From: Bin52 sp965213935
GTDB lineage: Bacteria; Pseudomonadota; Alphaproteobacteria; Thalassobaculales; Thalassobaculaceae
Length of the DNA: 64,000 nt
Assembly: GCA_965213935.1 (NCBI GenBank)
Contig: CBDCAO010000010.1
Coordinates: forward strand, 434,001 to 498,000
Direction of reading: 5' to 3'
Of this stretch, positions 61,670 to 64,000 are shown piece after piece. The stretch's first letter is position 1. The number at the start of each line of letters is the position of its first letter. The position numbers and the translations under genes are program-made. Below the pieces are notes generated by a model. It was given only the letters and a program-made list of their open reading frames with translations, ran no database searches and was not told where the DNA came from.

Positions 61670-61685
61670 ATCAAGAACCGTGCCA
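61670..61685 (-). promoter_or_regulatory. Sigma-54 promoter of glnK-amtB
   Basis: On the minus strand TGGCACGGTTCTTGAT. The consensus is TGGCACG-N4-TTGC(A/T), so only the last-but-one base (A for C in the -12 element) differs. It sits about 64 bases upstream of the glnK ATG, a suitable leader length, and glnK-amtB operons are classically sigma-54/NtrC controlled. Confidence 0.72.
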
Positions 61686-61744
61686 GTCATGCTGCACTGC
61701 ACCGTGGCTGGGATTGCTTGCCGGCAGGAGGGCGGAAAATGAAC

Positions 61745-61785
61745 AATTTATGTGCACTATAATCGATATGAGCAAATTATGTGCA
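61745..61785 (-). promoter_or_regulatory. Paired NtrC-like enhancer sites upstream of glnK
   Basis: An AT-rich patch with two 12-base near-identical direct repeats (AATTTATGTGCA at 61745 and AAATTATGTGCA at 61774). Within it TGCACTATAATCG at 61753 and, on the other strand, TGCACATAATTTGC at 61785-61772 resemble halves of the NtrC consensus TGCACYAWWWTGGTGCA. Placed roughly 90-130 bases upstream of the expected start site, as enhancers usually are. Confidence 0.42.
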
Positions 61786-62251
61786 GTTGCCGGTGCTCCG
61801 GTGTGGCATGGTGCTGGACATCGCGTCCTGCACCGGCATCATGACCCGGCTGTCGTCGTGGTCTGACAGGAGGATCCATGGGACCGTGGTCTGCGCATCC
61901 GCGCTGTCCTGGTGCGCGCGGCCCGAACCCCCGCCGGCGCGAGGGGCCGCCTGGCCGGTTGGTCGCTGCCGCCTGCCGCGTCCGGTTGCGAACCTCCCGC
62001 CATCTTGTGGCCGCCGCCAGCGGGACTCACGACGCGGGCCTCTACAGGTGGCAGGGATTCGGCCGGGAACGCGCCGGGGCGGGCCTTGCGGGATTTTCCG
62101 GGGTTGCGGCGACCCGGGGCCAGCCACGCCGCGAACGGGACCACCGTACAGCCTGGCTGCGGGTATACGTATCGGGCGATCCCGCCCGACCGGATGATCG
62201 GGCCGGCCCGCATGTGCCGCGGGACCCGGCCATGGCGCGGATGAGGGCGGA
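61786..62251. other. Gene-free stretch between glnK promoter and UbiH-type gene
   Basis: About 465 bases, high GC. Open frames are present on both strands without family resemblance. The promoter for the UbiH-type gene should lie here, but no clear hexamers are visible. Confidence 0.4.
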
Positions 62252-63451
62252 TTGACCGGCGACGGCATCCTCGTTGTCGGCGCCGGTCTTGCCGGACTGA
62301 CCACGGCGCTGGCGCTTGCCCGCTGCGGACACCGGGTGCACCTGGTGGAACGCCGGCCTCTCGATGCGGTGGTGGCCGATGGCAGGACCACGGCGATCGG
62401 GTCTGCGGGCCAGGCGCTCTACGCCGCGATCGGTGCCTGGGAATTCCTCGCACCGCACGCCGAGCCGATCCTTGACATCCGGGTGCGCGACGGCGCGTCG
62501 CGGCGCTACCTCGCCTACGATCATCGTTCTGCCGGTGACAGCCCGATGGGCTACATCGTCGAGAATCACCTGCTGCACAGCATCCTGCTGGCACAGGTGC
62601 TCGCACAGCCGCTCGTCACCCAGCACCGGGGTGCCGGAGTGGTGCGGCTTGATGCGGAAGGAGGGGTGATCGGGGTCGGGCTGGATGACGGCGCAATCCT
62701 GCGCGCCCGTCTGCTCGTTGGCGCCGACGGGCGCGACAGCGCGGTCCGGCGGTGCGCCGGAATCGCCGCGTTGTGCTGGGACTACAAACAGACGGCGATG
62801 GTCTGCACCCTTGCCCATTCCCGTTCACACGACAACATCGCCTACGAGTGGTTCTGGCCCGGCGGTCCGCTGGCGGTCCTGCCGATGACACAGGGCCGCT
62901 CCTCGGTGGTCTGGACCGAGCAGCGAGCGACCGCGCAGACCCTGGCCGGGCTTGGCGACCGGGACTTCGCCGATGCGCTCGATGCCCGGTTCGAAGGGAT
63001 GCTCGGAGAGCTCGAGATCGTGGGCCGGCGCTGGGTCTTTCCGCTCTCGCTGGTGCTGGCCCGTTGCCGGCGCGCGGCACGACTGGTGCTGGTGGGCGAT
63101 GCCGCCCAGGCGCTGCACCCGATCGCCGGACAGGGCTTCAACCTGGCTTTGAGGGACATCGCGGAACTGGCGGAACAGCTGGCGCAGGCCAGACGGCTCG
63201 GCCTCGACCCCGGTGAGTCCGAACTGCTGCGTCGGTACGAGGCTGCCCGCAGTGTCGACGTGACCGCTCTCACCGTGGCAACCCACGGGCTGAACCGCCT
63301 GTTCTCGAATGCGGTGGTCCCGGTGCGTGCCGCCCGGCAGGCCGGTCTCGCGCTCGTCGAGAGGAGCCCCGGGCTCAAGCGCATGTTCATGCGCCGCGGC
63401 ATGGGTGTCGGCGGCAACCTGCCGGCCTTGCTTGCCGGACGGCTGCCCTGA
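62252..63451 (+). CDS. UbiH/UbiF/VisC-family FAD-dependent hydroxylase
   Basis: A 399-residue flavoprotein monooxygenase of the ubiquinone-hydroxylase group. The dinucleotide-binding start is LVVGAGLAGLTTALAL, the DG motif is VGADGRDSAVRR near residue 158 and the GD motif is LVLVGDAAQALHPIAGQGF near residue 281. Such enzymes hydroxylate the ubiquinone ring. The start is TTG, the first codon that precedes the conserved FAD strand, with GGGCGG just upstream. It converges on the DUF971 gene with a single base between them. Confidence 0.85.
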   Translation: MTGDGILVVGAGLAGLTTALALARCGHRVHLVERRPLDAVVADGRTTAIGSAGQALYAAIGAWEFLAPHAEPILDIRVRDGASRRYLAYDHRSAGDSPMGYIVENHLLHSILLAQVLAQPLVTQHRGAGVVRLDAEGGVIGVGLDDGAILRARLLVGADGRDSAVRRCAGIAALCWDYKQTAMVCTLAHSRSHDNIAYEWFWPGGPLAVLPMTQGRSSVVWTEQRATAQTLAGLGDRDFADALDARFEGMLGELEIVGRRWVFPLSLVLARCRRAARLVLVGDAAQALHPIAGQGFNLALRDIAELAEQLAQARRLGLDPGESELLRRYEAARSVDVTALTVATHGLNRLFSNAVVPVRAARQAGLALVERSPGLKRMFMRRGMGVGGNLPALLAGRLP

Positions 63452-63452
63452 C

Positions 63453-63827
63453 CTATGGCTCCCGGCTCAGTCCTTCAGCTTCCAGCCGAGCCAGGTAGAG
63501 GTTCCACATCTTCTCCCGGCGCGTCCCGAGTTCGTGGAGATAGCGCCAGGTGAAAATGCCGGTGTCGTGACCGTCGTCGAACCTGATCCGCACCGCGTAG
63601 TTGCCGACCTGCTCCACCGCCACGATCCCAACCAGGCGCTTGCCGGCAACGGTCACCCGCTGGCCCTGCCCGTGTCCGCGGACCTCGGCCGACGGGCTTT
63701 CGACACGCAGCAGTTCGGCCGGCAGCGAGAACCGTTCTCCGTTGTCGAAGACGACGTCGAGCACCCTGTCCCTGGAGTTCGCCCGGATCTCCACCGGCCA
63801 GTGCCGGGTGGCGTCGTCGGGGTTCAC
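63453..63827 (-). CDS. DUF971 domain protein
   Basis: A 124-residue protein of the DUF971 family (gamma-butyrobetaine hydroxylase-like N-terminal domain). The core is VLDVVFDNGERFSLPAELLR, seen in part, with VGNYAVRIRFDDGHDTGIFTWRYL toward the end, the stretch where family members carry His and aromatic residues. Function is unsettled; links to iron-sulfur assembly (ApbC/Mrp neighbours) have been suggested. The GTG start overlaps the stop of the Trm112-like gene (GTGA). Confidence 0.87.
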   Translation of the reverse strand: MNPDDATRHWPVEIRANSRDRVLDVVFDNGERFSLPAELLRVESPSAEVRGHGQGQRVTVAGKRLVGIVAVEQVGNYAVRIRFDDGHDTGIFTWRYLHELGTRREKMWNLYLARLEAEGLSREP

Positions 63828-64000
63828 TCGACCGGGTCCTGGAAGGACCGCGCCGGATCGTTCTCGTCGTCCAGCGGACGCGCGTCGTCAACCAGCATGA
63901 TCGGGATGCCGTTGCGGATCGGAAAGGCGAGGCCGGCCTGTGCGCTGACCAGTTCCTGTGCCTCGCGGTCGTAGCGCAGCGGCGCCTTGGTGAGCGGACA
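63824..64000 (-). CDS. Trm112-like/YcaR-type zinc-ribbon protein (5' end outside window)
   Basis: The last 58 codons are visible. They read CPLTKAPLRYDREAQELVS then AGLAFPIRNGIPIMLVDDAR and an acidic end. CPLTK followed by AFPIRxGIPxML is the signature of Trm112/YcaR-like small proteins, often near kdsB or other envelope genes. The first Cys pair member is at the very edge of the window. It overlaps the DUF971 start, so the two are translationally coupled. Confidence 0.85.
   Translation of the reverse strand, partial: CPLTKAPLRYDREAQELVSAQAGLAFPIRNGIPIMLVDDARPLDDENDPARSFQDPVE

Overview
The window is high-GC DNA whose gene content suggests an alphaproteobacterium, probably Rhodospirillales-like; this is inferred from gene order, not from a marker gene. 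Supporting signs are the neighbourhood glnK-amtB / DapC-type aminotransferase / ftsK / lolA, the UbiH-type hydroxylase, DUF971 and Trm112-like genes beside it, a 180-kDa-class NAD-glutamate dehydrogenase, and very tight operons in which stop and start codons overlap as ATGA or GTGA. I saw no rRNA, tRNA or CRISPR array.

Layout. (1) 1-9.8 kb: the 3' end of an MFS gene, then a minus-strand sulfur block: a SoeABC-type sulfite dehydrogenase, a universal stress protein, a TIGR02186 protein, a TauE/SafE exporter, a rhodanese, a SsuB/TauB-like ATPase and a PhyH dioxygenase. (2) 9.9-16.2 kb: a LarA-like protein facing a four-gene operon of MoxR ATPase, VWA protein, lactonase-like amidohydrolase and an SMP-30/isochorismatase fusion. 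(3) 16.2-17.7 kb: a degenerate AT-richer patch with an HTH fragment and a frameshifted IS66 transposase remnant. (4) 17.8-35.0 kb: a minus-strand run of 14 genes: LivH, LivM, LivG, a LivF/Tm-1 fusion, a PEP-hydrolase-like TIM barrel, a giant flotillin, two SRPBCC proteins, a four-polypeptide molybdenum hydroxylase with a split large subunit, and a heterodimeric ABC exporter. (5) 35.2-43.4 kb: a VOC protein, RNase HII, a radical SAM protein, an MFS transporter and NAD-GDH. (6) 43.9-47.2 kb: an IS1595-family transposon carrying a restriction-modification pair, inserted in a related methyltransferase gene. (7) 47.8-53.3 kb: assorted enzymes (alpha/beta hydrolase, rhodanese, acyl-CoA-dehydrogenase-fold flavoprotein, ABM monooxygenase, class I amidotransferase, fatty-acid hydroxylase). 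(8) 53.3-64 kb: the conserved block lolA-ftsK-aminotransferase, an intact solitary TnpB, amtB-glnK with a recognisable sigma-54 promoter, a UbiH-type hydroxylase, DUF971 and a partial Trm112-like gene.

The strongest candidate for an undescribed system is region 4. A branched-chain-type ABC importer without a binding protein in the window is translationally coupled to Tm-1-like and TIM-barrel proteins (the two halves of plant Tm-1), a flotillin scaffold, paired SRPBCC proteins and a molybdenum hydroxylase, followed by an exporter. I infer uptake and hydroxylation of an unknown, possibly heterocyclic or purine-like, compound near the membrane. The second strongest is region 6, where removing the transposon and one copy of a roughly 8-bp duplication exactly restores a complete methyltransferase gene.
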